Shown here piece after piece: positions 8,604 through 16,338 of a DNA stretch of 64,000 nt (the stretch's first letter is position 1; each line of letters starts with the position of its first letter). Source of the stretch: Actinomycetes bacterium (GTDB lineage Bacteria; Actinomycetota; Actinomycetes; DATJPE01); the NCBI GenBank assembly GCA_035506535.1, contig DATJPE010000030.1:1-64000 (forward strand), given 5' to 3'. Position numbers and translations under genes: made by a program. The notes beneath the pieces are model-generated. The model saw only the letters and a list, made by a program, of their open reading frames with translations, did no database searches and was not told where the DNA came from.

Positions 8604-9575
8604 TCAGACGACGAACAGGTCCTCCTTGGACCACTGCGGGGCCGCGATCCTGGCGGCGGTTGCGTGGGCCATGTAGGTGAGGTGGTCGGTTCCTTCGGGG
8701 ACCTCCCGTGGGACGACTCCGCTGACCTTCTGGGTCTTGAACACGGTGCCGGGGGCCAGGTCGAAGAACGGGAACTCGGGTTCGGTGCACCCCGTGCACG
8801 GCATGCCGGCACGCGTCTTTGAGGACTGGCGGTTCCAGAGGATGCGGTTGCACGGGGAGTGGGTCATCGGCCCGCGGCAGCCGAACTCGTAGAACAGGCA
8901 GCCGGTCCGTGTGCCCTCGCCGAAGGCGAGGGTCGGCTGCTTGTACTCGAAGAACTGCACGCGCGTGCAGCCGGTCTGAGTGAAGGTCTTGAAGAACGTC
9001 TGTGGCCGGTGCAGCTCGTCGAGGGCGATGTCGCCCGCCCGGCCGGTCGCGAGCGCCACCAGGATCTGGGTGATCCAGTCGGGGTGTGCGGGGCACCCGG
9101 GGACGTTGATGACAGGCAGGCCCATCTTGGACCGGAAGTCCGGTCCAAGGAAGCCGCCCTTCTCGCGCTTGAGGAACTGCAGGCCGGTCGAGTCGGTGGG
9201 GTTGGGGTCCATCGCGGGGATCCCACCCCAGCAGGCACAGTCACCGATGGCCACGACCACGCTGGCGGCGGCCGCGAGCTCGGTGACCCATTCCTTCATC
9301 GGGCGGTCGGCGAACATGTCGTAGCGTCCCGACCCGTCGGGCCCCTCCATCACGGTGCCCTCGAACACGAAGATGTCCAGGGGTCGCTCACCGCGTGCGC
9401 AGGCGTGGAAGAGCTTCTGCGCGTTGTCGCCCAGCTCGAGACCGAGGGAGGGGTGCCAGAGCAGCTCCAGCCCGAAGTCGGTGATCAGGTCGACGACGTT
9501 CGGCTCGTCGGCGTTGAGGAACGACATCGTGTTACCGCTGCAGGCGCCACCCTGGAACCACAGCACTGACGACAT
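8604..9575 (-). CDS. hhyS: [NiFe]-hydrogenase small subunit, group 1h (cytoplasmic)
   Basis: The 323-aa electron-transfer subunit holds three iron-sulfur clusters. Visible cysteines are C12, C113/C115, C161, C203, C226, C233, C242, C260 and C263. The usual N-terminal C-x-x-C for the proximal cluster is C12-S-G-N15: the second cysteine is replaced. The Ralstonia actinobacterial-type hydrogenase is known to use an aspartate ligand at this cluster, so this is a family trait rather than damage. There is no twin-arginine signal peptide, unlike periplasmic group 1 enzymes, so the enzyme is cytoplasmic. It precedes the large subunit by 46 bases. Confidence 0.95.
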   Translation of the reverse strand: MSSVLWFQGGACSGNTMSFLNADEPNVVDLITDFGLELLWHPSLGLELGDNAQKLFHACARGERPLDIFVFEGTVMEGPDGSGRYDMFADRPMKEWVTELAAAASVVVAIGDCACWGGIPAMDPNPTDSTGLQFLKREKGGFLGPDFRSKMGLPVINVPGCPAHPDWITQILVALATGRAGDIALDELHRPQTFFKTFTQTGCTRVQFFEYKQPTLAFGEGTRTGCLFYEFGCRGPMTHSPCNRILWNRQSSKTRAGMPCTGCTEPEFPFFDLAPGTVFKTQKVSGVVPREVPEGTDHLTYMAHATAARIAAPQWSKEDLFVV

Positions 9576-9641
9576 CTCATGTCCTTTCGGCGCGGTCTGG
9601 CGGTCGTGGTCGGGCGCGCTGTGCAGCGCGGGCGGGACGGG

Positions 9642-10298
9642 TCAGATGGGGGGAGAGGTCTTCAGCTCCTGGCCGAAGGCCTTGGCGACGGAGACGAGGA
9701 AGCCCAAGCCGCGGGAGACGTCGTCGTCCTTCAGCACCTTCATCAGCGACAGCACGCCGCTCACGCGAGGTTGCTGGGTCTCGGCCTGCTCGGCGCCGCG
9801 CACCAGGGCGCGCCCGCCCATCCCCGCGATGCCGATGACCCTGGGGTCGCCGAGGTCGGAACGCAGGAGCAGGTCGATCGTCGGGAGCAGGTCGAGCAGG
9901 GCCGGCGTGAGCTTCGCCAACCCCTGGGTGAGTTCGACCACCTGCTCGGCGGTGGGCATCCCGCGGCCGCTCTCCATGCCGCGCAGGTCATCGACCCCTT
10001 GGGAGAGCGACTCGGTGATCGTGTCCCCGCGCTGCAGCAGTCCGTCGAGGGCCACGGCGAACAGCGCCAGGAGATCGACGTGATCGAGGAGGGTGTTGAG
10101 CGACCGGGAGACGTCCGGGTCGTCGAGCCGGGCGACCAGCGCCTCGACGCGGTCGGGCTCCACCGAGGGTTCGAGGACTGAGACCACAGGCTCCTCCGAC
10201 CGGTCGTCGTCGTCGTTGGTTGCGCCAGATGGTTCGGATAGCGACCCCGAACGCCCTCGCCGGGGCATCGACCCAATCCCACGTGGTTGCCCGGACAC
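9642..10298 (-). CDS. DUF1641 protein, first gene of the hydrogenase operon
   Basis: The C-terminal part (SGVLSLMKVLKDDDVSRGLGFLVSVAKAFGQEL) matches the DUF1641 signature seen in hydrogenase and formate dehydrogenase operons. The middle is helical with leucine-rich stretches (VDLLALFAVALDGLLQRG, LLDLLPTIDLLLRSDLGD). It lies 66 bases before the small subunit on the same strand and is the operon's most upstream gene. The start is unsure: the longest frame begins at 10298, but the first ~35 residues are hydrophilic and Asp-rich, and ATG 10268 or a later GTG would keep the whole conserved part. Function is unknown. Confidence 0.8.
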   Translation of the reverse strand: MSGQPRGIGSMPRRGRSGSLSEPSGATNDDDDRSEEPVVSVLEPSVEPDRVEALVARLDDPDVSRSLNTLLDHVDLLALFAVALDGLLQRGDTITESLSQGVDDLRGMESGRGMPTAEQVVELTQGLAKLTPALLDLLPTIDLLLRSDLGDPRVIGIAGMGGRALVRGAEQAETQQPRVSGVLSLMKVLKDDDVSRGLGFLVSVAKAFGQELKTSPPI

Positions 10299-10429
10299 TA
10301 GGGACCAAAGCCTCTTGGGCCTATCGCCGATGCGACGGTCTGATCACATTCGCGAAACATGTCGGTCACGAGAGCGAACCAGCGAGCCTAGGCTGACATC
10401 CAGCCGATGGAGGGTGGTGAGGGAGCGCG

Positions 10430-11488
10430 GTGAGCCGCCTGTCCCGGCTGGGCTTCATCGACACCCACCGCACGGAGCAGCCCGTGCGCCGCAGGGTGCG
10501 CTCCCGAGGGGTGCCGCCAGCGCTGGAGGACCACGAGGTCTTCTACACCGAGGACCCGGCACAGGCGAGCCGCCTGGTCGGGCAGGCGCTGGCCCCCAAC
10601 ACGCTGACAGTGGGCGCCATCGGCGCCAGTGGGTTCGCCGCCAGCCTGCACGGGATCAGGTTCCGCGACATCAGCCTGCTCTACCTCGACCTGCACGTCC
10701 CCGTGGACCTCGACGTCAGCCACTGCGGCGCCTACTACGCGGTCCACGCCCCCATGAACGGTCGTGCCGTCGGGATGACGAACGGGCGGGAGTTCGAGGC
10801 CAACCCGATCCAGTCCCTGGTGACCAACCCGGGTGACTCCGTACGCATGCGCATGGACCACGACTCCCCGCAGCTCATCGTCCGGATCGAGCAGGACGCC
10901 ATCGAGCGCTACCTGACGCGGCTTGTCGGCCGGACCCTCGACCACCCTCTGGTCTTCGAGCCGGTCATCAACCTCACCGACGACAGCGCGATGCGCTGGA
11001 ACGGGGCGATCCAGCTGCTGCACTCGGAGGTCTTCTACCCGGGCTCGCTCGTGCACCAGGGCCTCGGCATCGGCCCGCTGGAGGAGTTCGTGATGAGCGC
11101 GCTCCTGATCATGCAGCCCTCGAGCTTCAGCGAGCTGCTGCGCAGGGCGCCGGGGAGCCCGGGTCGGCGGGTCGTCCGCCGTGCCCTCGACTACATGGAG
11201 CACCACCTGTCGGAACCGATCGCCATGGAGGAGCTCGCCACGCACTGCGGAGCGAGCGTGCGGACGATCCAGCTGGGCTTCCGCGACGAACTCGGGACCA
11301 CACCGATGGCCTACCTTCGCGACCGACGCCTCGAGCGGGCTCGTGAGGAGCTCCTCGACGCGGATGCGTCGGAGGGAGTGACGGTGACGAGCGTCGCGTC
11401 CCACTGGGGCTTCCACCATCTCGGCAGCTTCGCCGGGCTCTACCGCAAGCGCTGGGGGGAGTCACCGTCGGAGACGCTGCACAGCTGA
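10430..11488 (+). CDS. AraC-family transcriptional regulator, divergent from the hydrogenase operon
   Basis: The 352-aa protein has an AraC-type cupin-like sensor region (about 30-200) and two helix-turn-helix motifs in the last 110 residues (EPIAMEELATHCGASVRTIQLGFR and VTSVASHWGFHHLGSFAGLYRKRWG). It is transcribed away from the DUF1641-hydrogenase operon and lies directly before hypA and hypB, so control of the hydrogenase genes is the natural guess; the effector is unknown. GTG 10430 is taken as start because coding pattern begins there and the 131-bp divergent gap upstream must hold both promoters. A TAGGCT box lies about 35 bases upstream. Confidence 0.88.
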   Translation: MSRLSRLGFIDTHRTEQPVRRRVRSRGVPPALEDHEVFYTEDPAQASRLVGQALAPNTLTVGAIGASGFAASLHGIRFRDISLLYLDLHVPVDLDVSHCGAYYAVHAPMNGRAVGMTNGREFEANPIQSLVTNPGDSVRMRMDHDSPQLIVRIEQDAIERYLTRLVGRTLDHPLVFEPVINLTDDSAMRWNGAIQLLHSEVFYPGSLVHQGLGIGPLEEFVMSALLIMQPSSFSELLRRAPGSPGRRVVRRALDYMEHHLSEPIAMEELATHCGASVRTIQLGFRDELGTTPMAYLRDRRLERAREELLDADASEGVTVTSVASHWGFHHLGSFAGLYRKRWGESPSETLHS

Positions 11489-11571
11489 CGGCAGACGACC
11501 ATGCGACAGTCGGGCCGGACCGTGGGTAGCGTGTGGGCCGCTCGACGGGCATCGCAAGGGAGGAGGCCCGC

Positions 11572-11913
11572 GTGCACGAGCTGTCGATCTGCGGCTCCAT
11601 CGCCGACATCGTTCGCCGCAGCGCCGAGGGGCGCCGGGTGGAGACGGTCCACATCAGGGTCGGGCGACTCCGGCAGGTCGTCCCGGACACCCTCGTCTAC
11701 TGCTGGTCGCTCGTCGTCGCCGACTCCCCCCTCGAAGCGTCGGTGCTCGAGGTCGAGAGCGTCCCGGTGCGCATCCAGTGCCGGGCGTGCGAGACGCTCA
11801 CCGAGCTGGACGACCTGCCGATCCTCGAATGCCGCGCGTGCGGGTCGGCCGACGTCATCCTGGTCAACGGCGAGGAGTTCCTCGTCACCTCCCTCGAGCT
11901 CGCGGAGGTATAG
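11572..11913 (+). CDS. hypA: HypA, nickel-insertion chaperone
   Basis: HypA delivers nickel to the hydrogenase large subunit together with HypB. The 113-aa protein begins VHELSICGSI; His2 next to the N-terminus is the nickel ligand of the family. A zinc site is formed by C70-x2-C73 and C87-x2-C90. I start at GTG 11572, just after an AGGAGG ribosome binding site, because the longer in-frame start would bury His2 and abolish nickel binding. It ends five bases before hypB. Confidence 0.95.
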   Translation: MHELSICGSIADIVRRSAEGRRVETVHIRVGRLRQVVPDTLVYCWSLVVADSPLEASVLEVESVPVRIQCRACETLTELDDLPILECRACGSADVILVNGEEFLVTSLELAEV

Positions 11914-11918
11914 CGCCC

Positions 11919-12728
11919 ATGGGCCGCTTCCACGTCCACCCCGACGGCGTCGCGCATGACCACGACGACGAGCACGAGCACGACCACGAGCACGACCACG
12001 ACCAGGTCCGGACCGACGTCGGTGACCACTCCGGGTACGAGACCGGGCGCGAGCGGGTCGTGGTCCTGGAACGCATCCTGGACGAGAACGACCGCACCGC
12101 AGCTGCCAACCGGACCGACTTCCGCGACGCCAGCGTCTGCGCCGTCAACGTCATGTCCTCACCCGGGGCCGGCAAGACGACCGTCCTGCGGCGCACGCTG
12201 CAGCAGCTGCAGGGTCAGGTTCGGGTCGGCGTCGTCGAGGGCGACATCGAGACCAGCATCGACGCCGACCGGCTCAGCGGGCTGGGTGCCGCCATCGCCT
12301 TGGTCAACACCGGTAACGGCTTCGGTGGGGAGTGTCACCTGGACGCGCCCATGGTCCGGTCGGCGCTCGCCCGGCTACCCCTCGCGGACCTGGACCTCGT
12401 CCTCGTCGAGAACGTCGGGAACCTGGTGTGCCCGGCCGAGTTCGACGTCGGGGAGCATGCGCGTGCGATGGTCTTCTCGGTGACCGAGGGCGAGGACAAG
12501 CCCCTCAAGTACCCGGTCATGTTCCGGTCGGCGGACCTCGTCCTCGTGAACAAGGTCGATCTGCTGCCCCACCTGGACTTCGACCTCGACGCCTTCCTCG
12601 GCAACCTTCGGGCGGTGAACCCGTCGGCCACTGTCCTGCTGGTGAGCGCGCGGACGGGGGAGGGGCTGGACGACTGGGTCGACTGGCTGCGGGCCCGCGT
12701 CGCCGACTGGGCGGCCGAACCCGCGTGA
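11919..12728 (+). CDS. hypB: HypB, GTPase for nickel insertion, with His-rich N-terminus
   Basis: This 269-aa G3E-family GTPase has a P-loop SSPGAGKTT at residues 80-88, GNGFGGECHLDAPM carrying the Cys-His metal site, a Walker-B region (LVLVENVGNLVCP) and NKVD for guanine. The first 40 residues hold ten histidines among acidic residues, a nickel-storage tract as in many HypB proteins. The short CxxCGC motif found at the N-terminus of E. coli HypB is absent. ATG 11919 follows hypA closely. The frame is open further upstream but overlaps hypA. Confidence 0.95.
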   Translation: MGRFHVHPDGVAHDHDDEHEHDHEHDHDQVRTDVGDHSGYETGRERVVVLERILDENDRTAAANRTDFRDASVCAVNVMSSPGAGKTTVLRRTLQQLQGQVRVGVVEGDIETSIDADRLSGLGAAIALVNTGNGFGGECHLDAPMVRSALARLPLADLDLVLVENVGNLVCPAEFDVGEHARAMVFSVTEGEDKPLKYPVMFRSADLVLVNKVDLLPHLDFDLDAFLGNLRAVNPSATVLLVSARTGEGLDDWVDWLRARVADWAAEPA

Positions 12729-12923
12729 ACCGCACCCGGCTGCGTGGGCCGGGCACCTGACGTCGAGGCCGAGGTCGAAGAGATCACTCGTCTCCAACGC
12801 CGGGCGGGCGCATGGGCGAGGGCCCCACGGGTCCGGCAGGCGTCGGCAGCCCGAGTCTCCCGGCGCCGCGACGCGGAGTACGGCAGACTCGGGGCCGAAG
12901 CAGGGAATGTCGAGGAGGTCACC

Positions 12924-13379
12924 GTGGCCGAAGTGCCCGTCACCGGAGCGGTCGAGGTGGCCGTCGTCGATTTCCCCGGCAGCAGGTTCAACGGCCGCAT
13001 CGCCCCGGCCCTCGGGTCGCTGGTCGAGTCGGGCATCGTGCGGGTCATCGACCTCGCCTTCGTCTCACGAGACGCTGACGGGACCGTCGACGCCTTCGAG
13101 CTCGGGGAGCTCGGCGAGGGCGACGACGCGCGCGCCTTCCTCGACGTCGAGGGTGCCGCCGGTGGCCTCCTCAGCGTCGAGGACCTCGCCAAGGTCGGGC
13201 AGCTGCTGGACCCGGGCAGCTCGGCCGTGGTCATCGTCTGGGAGAACGTCTGGGCGCGACCCCTCGTCACCGCGATCGAGGACGCCGGTGGTCGGCTGCT
13301 CCTGCACGATCGGATCGACGCCGGGAGCGTCCAGCGCGCGCTCGAGGCCATCGAAGCGGAGGAGCCGGCCTCCGAGTGA
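12924..13379 (+). CDS. DUF6325-like small protein
   Basis: The 151-aa product starts VAEVPVTGAVEVAVVDFPGSRF and continues with IAPALGSLVESGIVRVIDLAFVSRDADG and VVIVWENVWA, the pattern I know from actinobacterial DUF6325 proteins, which often sit beside short SHOCT-type peptides. Function is unknown. GTG 12924 is preceded by GAGGAGG six bases away; the 195 bp between hypB and this start contain an open frame but no convincing coding signal. It is followed by a 60-aa peptide gene in the usual DUF6325 arrangement. Confidence 0.75.
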   Translation: MAEVPVTGAVEVAVVDFPGSRFNGRIAPALGSLVESGIVRVIDLAFVSRDADGTVDAFELGELGEGDDARAFLDVEGAAGGLLSVEDLAKVGQLLDPGSSAVVIVWENVWARPLVTAIEDAGGRLLLHDRIDAGSVQRALEAIEAEEPASE

Positions 13380-13431
13380 GGCTGCCCGGGCGGACATCAG
13401 GAGAGGCGGACATGAGGAGAGGGGAGACACG

Positions 13432-13614
13432 ATGCTGCTGAGACCGGTGGTCCGTGATGGCAAGCCGGGCCTGCTGGGCAACGTGTACGGCATGACGATC
13501 GTGACCGGTTCGGCGCAGGCTGCGTACGCCCCGTCGGGACACGTCTACGCGCCGCTGCCATCGCAGGCATCGCCGCCTCCGCCTCAGCCGTCTCAGCGCC
13601 CGGCGTCGGCCTGA
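13432..13614 (+). CDS. Short hydrophobic/proline-rich peptide paired with the DUF6325-like gene, 60 aa
   Basis: The peptide starts MLLRPVVRDGKPGLLGNVYG and ends in a proline-rich tail (PLPSQASPPPPQPSQ). Partners of DUF6325 genes usually begin MLLRR..GRPGLLR and end in a SHOCT domain; this one keeps the beginning but has no SHOCT motif, so it may be a shortened version. An AGGGGAGAC purine tract lies just before ATG 13432. The next gene starts one base after its stop. Existence is supported by the family-like N-terminus and close spacing. Confidence 0.6.
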   Translation: MLLRPVVRDGKPGLLGNVYGMTIVTGSAQAAYAPSGHVYAPLPSQASPPPPQPSQRPASA

Positions 13615-13615
13615 C

Positions 13616-14422
13616 GTGGACGAGCGGACCGAGTTCCGCAAGGACCCCGGCCGCTCGCCCTACGGTGACGCCGGGACGGCCTCGGGTGAGCTCGTGCCCG
13701 CGCGACGCGGTCCGGTGCCAAACCCCGCGCTGGTGGCTGCCGCCCACGTCGCCCTCGGGGCGACGACGCTCGCGGCCGGCGGCGTCGGCGCGGTCGTCCG
13801 ACGTACGAGTGAGCTCGCCCGGCCCATCACCCGCGTCGCCCTCCGCCCACCGCTCCTGCCCAGGCCGCTCCAGCCGGTCAGCTGGCTCGCGGCGCTCGCC
13901 AACCGCGGCGCCCACCAGCAAGTGGTCGCCCTCGAGCAGGTCGGCGGACTGCTGGACGCCCTGGTACCGATGATTGCGGCCGAGGTGCTCTGCCGGCTGG
14001 ACCTGACGAGCATCGTCCTCGAGCAGGTGGACCTGGACGCGATCGTGGCGGCGGTCGACATCGAGGCGGTGATCCGCCGCCTCGACTTGACGAGCATCGT
14101 CCTCGAGCAGGTCGACCTCGACGCGATCGTCGCCCACGTGGACCTCGACCCGATCATTGCGCGCCTCGACCTGCCGGCGATCGCGACCCAGGTCATCGAC
14201 GAGATCGACCTGCCCGAGATCATCCGCGAGTCCACGGGGTCGGTGGCGTCGGAGACGATGCGCGGAGTCCGGCTCCAGAGCATCGCCGGCGACGAGGCGC
14301 TCGGCCGTGCCGTCGACCGCCTGCTGCTGCGCCGACGGCAACGGCACACCGAGGCGCGAGGGCTCGACCGCCTCTTCCGGGGCGAGGACCAGGATGACAC
14401 GCGACCGCCGGAGGAGAAGTGA
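13616..14422 (+). CDS. Protein with 28-residue Leu/Asp/Val repeats, near RDD protein
   Basis: The 268-aa product has a moderately hydrophobic helix around residues 40-60 (LVAAAHVALGATTLAAGGVGAV) and then repeats. LDLTSIVLEQVDLDAIVAAVD is followed 28 residues later by an almost identical copy, then by a degenerate third unit (LDLPAIATQVIDEIDLPEII). The two main copies start at bases 13997 and 14081 and are nearly identical at DNA level. Proteins with VDLDAIVA repeats next to RDD membrane proteins are common in actinobacteria but their role is unknown. It starts at GTG 13616 right after the 60-aa gene and overlaps the RDD gene by four bases. Confidence 0.75.
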   Translation: MDERTEFRKDPGRSPYGDAGTASGELVPARRGPVPNPALVAAAHVALGATTLAAGGVGAVVRRTSELARPITRVALRPPLLPRPLQPVSWLAALANRGAHQQVVALEQVGGLLDALVPMIAAEVLCRLDLTSIVLEQVDLDAIVAAVDIEAVIRRLDLTSIVLEQVDLDAIVAHVDLDPIIARLDLPAIATQVIDEIDLPEIIRESTGSVASETMRGVRLQSIAGDEALGRAVDRLLLRRRQRHTEARGLDRLFRGEDQDDTRPPEEK

Positions 14423-14940
14423 GCGAGCCGCAGGTCTCCCCCATCCCACGGGAGGCACGCGCCTACCAGGGACACCGTGCCGGCCTGATCACCCGACTCT
14501 TCGCTGCGACCATCGACCTGGTCGTCGTCGTGGTGATCATGTTCTCGATATACCTCGGGCTGAACGGCTTCCGCTTCATGCTCAACCCTCGCACCTTCGA
14601 GTTCAGCCCGATCTCCTTCGTGCGGAGCCTCCTGCTCGGCTCAGGCGTCGCCGTCTTGTACCTGGCGGGCGGATGGATGGCCAGCGGGCGGACCTACGGC
14701 TGCCACGTCATGGGCCTGCGGGTGGTGAACTTCCGTGGCCGGCGGATCCCACCGGTCACCGCCCTGATCCGCGCGGCGTTCTGCGTGTATTTCCCGATCG
14801 GCCTGGTGTGGTGTGCGGCCAGCCGCGCGAACCGGTCGCTGCAGGATGTCGTGCTGCGTACGTCGGTGATCTACGACTGGAGTCCCCTCCCGCCCTGGGG
14901 ACCGGGCCATCCGGACGCAGTCGCTCTACCTCCTGACTGA
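14419..14940 (+). CDS. RDD-family membrane protein
   Basis: This 173-aa protein has the RDD signature R-x3-A-x2-D (RLFAATIDLVVVVVIMF) in its first membrane helix, a second helix near residues 70-90 (LLLGSGVAVLYLAGGWMAS), and a third near 115-135. The GxxxMGLRVV motif (YGCHVMGLRVVNFRG) between helices two and three is typical of the family. RDD proteins are small integral membrane proteins, some proposed as ion antiporters. It is translationally coupled (GTGA) to the repeat protein before it, suggesting the two act together at the membrane. Confidence 0.88.
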   Translation: MSEPQVSPIPREARAYQGHRAGLITRLFAATIDLVVVVVIMFSIYLGLNGFRFMLNPRTFEFSPISFVRSLLLGSGVAVLYLAGGWMASGRTYGCHVMGLRVVNFRGRRIPPVTALIRAAFCVYFPIGLVWCAASRANRSLQDVVLRTSVIYDWSPLPPWGPGHPDAVALPPD

Positions 14941-15031
14941 AGGGTCAGCATCGCGAAACCTTCGGGGCTGCCGCTTCGTTGTGAAGCAGGCGGGCCTCGT
15001 CGGGTCGTGGTCTCGATCAGGCAACGATTCC

Positions 15032-15060
15032 TTGACGCCTGCCGGGGCGGCGCGTACGGT
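15032..15060 (+). promoter_or_regulatory. Sigma-70-type promoter for the ROK/ABC sugar operon
   Basis: TTGACG at 15032-15037 and TACGGT at 15055-15060 are separated by exactly 17 bases, a near-ideal vegetative promoter for an actinobacterium. The expected transcription start, near 15067, falls at the left edge of the operator-like palindrome just downstream. Confidence 0.65.
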
Positions 15061-15071
15061 CCGTCCTATCT

Positions 15072-15091
15072 TCCGTAAAGTTTCCTAATAG
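15072..15091 (+). promoter_or_regulatory. ROK/NagC-type operator overlapping the transcription start
   Basis: The core GTAAAGTTTCCTAA (15075-15088) is an imperfect palindrome of the TTAGGAAACTTTAC kind, the form recognised by ROK-family (NagC-like) repressors. It sits immediately downstream of the -10 box of the promoter at 15032-15060, where a bound repressor would block initiation, and 39 bases before the ROK gene itself. Autoregulation and sugar-controlled repression of the whole operon are the likely result. Confidence 0.6.
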
Positions 15092-15126
15092 AAGGTGGAC
15101 GTGGCGAACCGTACCGAGGCGTCTCG

Positions 15127-16338
15127 ATGACCCAGCGCTTCCCCGCCGGGCCGCAGAGCATGCTGCGCGCGATCAACTCGCGCGCGGTGCTGGAGATCAT
15201 CGCGGTGGAGGGCCCGCTCACCCGTACCGAGCTCGCCGGACGCACCGGCCTGTCCAAGCCGTCGATCTCGGCCATGCTCGCCGCGCTCCTCGACCGCGGG
15301 GCCGTCCAGGAGGTCGGCCAGGTCAGCGGTCGCAAGGGTCCGGCCGCCGTCCTCTACCAGGTGGCGCCCGACTGCGCCTGGTCGGTGGGCATCGACATCG
15401 GGCACGACCGGTTGCGGGTCGCCGTCGCCGACGTGACCGGCACCGTCCGTGCGAGCCAGACGGCGGACGTCCGACGTACCCGCGCAGGTCTCGTGCGCCA
15501 GGTGCGCAACTGCACCGCGGCGGTGCTCGGGCAGGTCGGCCTGGGCGTCGCCGACGTCGACCAGGTCGTCGTCGGCGTCCCGGGCGTCGTCGGTCCCGAC
15601 GGACGGGAGCTCAGCTACGCCGACGCCCTCCCCGACGACGGGGCGGGGCTCGGGGAGGCCCTCGACGCCGCCTTCCCCGCTCCCGTCGTGCTGGAGAACG
15701 ACGTGAACCTCGCTGCCCTTGCCGAGCACTCGCTCGGGAAGGGCGTCGACGTGGACGACTTCGTGCTGCTCAGCCTCGGCGTCGGTATCGGTCTCGGGGT
15801 CGTGGTGCACGGCCGATTGCACCGCGGGGCCTCCGGCGCGGCGGGTGAGGTCGGCTACCTGCCGCACTTCCAGCCCACCGTCCGGGTGGCCGCCCCGCCG
15901 CTCACGCGCGACCCGCTGGAGCCCTATGTCGGGGCCCGGGCCGTGGTCGCGCTCGGCCAGGAGGCCGGTCTCGGCGCGGACCTCACGGCGCGCCAGGTCT
16001 TCGACCTGGCGCGCGCCGGTAACGAGGTCGCGACCGGCGTGGTCGAGGAGACCGCGCGCGCGCTGGCCTACGTCGTCGCCTGCGTGGCTCCCGTCGTCGA
16101 CCCGGCGCGCGTCGTGCTCGGCGGTGCGATCGGCTCGAACGGCGACCTGCTCCTCGAACCCGTAGCCCGCCATCTGAGCGAGCTGTCGCCGTTTCACCCC
16201 GCTCTCGTCAGCTCCGACCTGGGAGCCGACGCCGTCCTGCTCGGCGCCACCGCAATGGCCACCGAGCTCGCCCGTGACTCCGCCTTCGCGGCGCTCACGA
16301 GCACCTCACCGACACCACTACTGCTGCAGGAGTCATGA
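15127..16338 (+). CDS. ROK-family transcriptional repressor of a sugar operon
   Basis: The 403-aa protein has an N-terminal winged helix (LTRTELAGRTGLSKPSISAMLAALLDRGAV) and a ROK sugar-kinase-like domain from about residue 85 (GIDIGHDRLRVAV, LENDVNLAALAEH, ASGAAGEVGYLPHF). The cysteine-rich zinc motif of catalytic ROK kinases is absent, as expected for a regulator. It heads an operon of sugar transport and catabolic genes and overlaps the binding-protein gene by four bases. The effector is probably a phosphorylated or free amino sugar; that is inference from the downstream genes. ATG 15127 starts just before the first helix. Confidence 0.9.
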   Translation: MTQRFPAGPQSMLRAINSRAVLEIIAVEGPLTRTELAGRTGLSKPSISAMLAALLDRGAVQEVGQVSGRKGPAAVLYQVAPDCAWSVGIDIGHDRLRVAVADVTGTVRASQTADVRRTRAGLVRQVRNCTAAVLGQVGLGVADVDQVVVGVPGVVGPDGRELSYADALPDDGAGLGEALDAAFPAPVVLENDVNLAALAEHSLGKGVDVDDFVLLSLGVGIGLGVVVHGRLHRGASGAAGEVGYLPHFQPTVRVAAPPLTRDPLEPYVGARAVVALGQEAGLGADLTARQVFDLARAGNEVATGVVEETARALAYVVACVAPVVDPARVVLGGAIGSNGDLLLEPVARHLSELSPFHPALVSSDLGADAVLLGATAMATELARDSAFAALTSTSPTPLLLQES

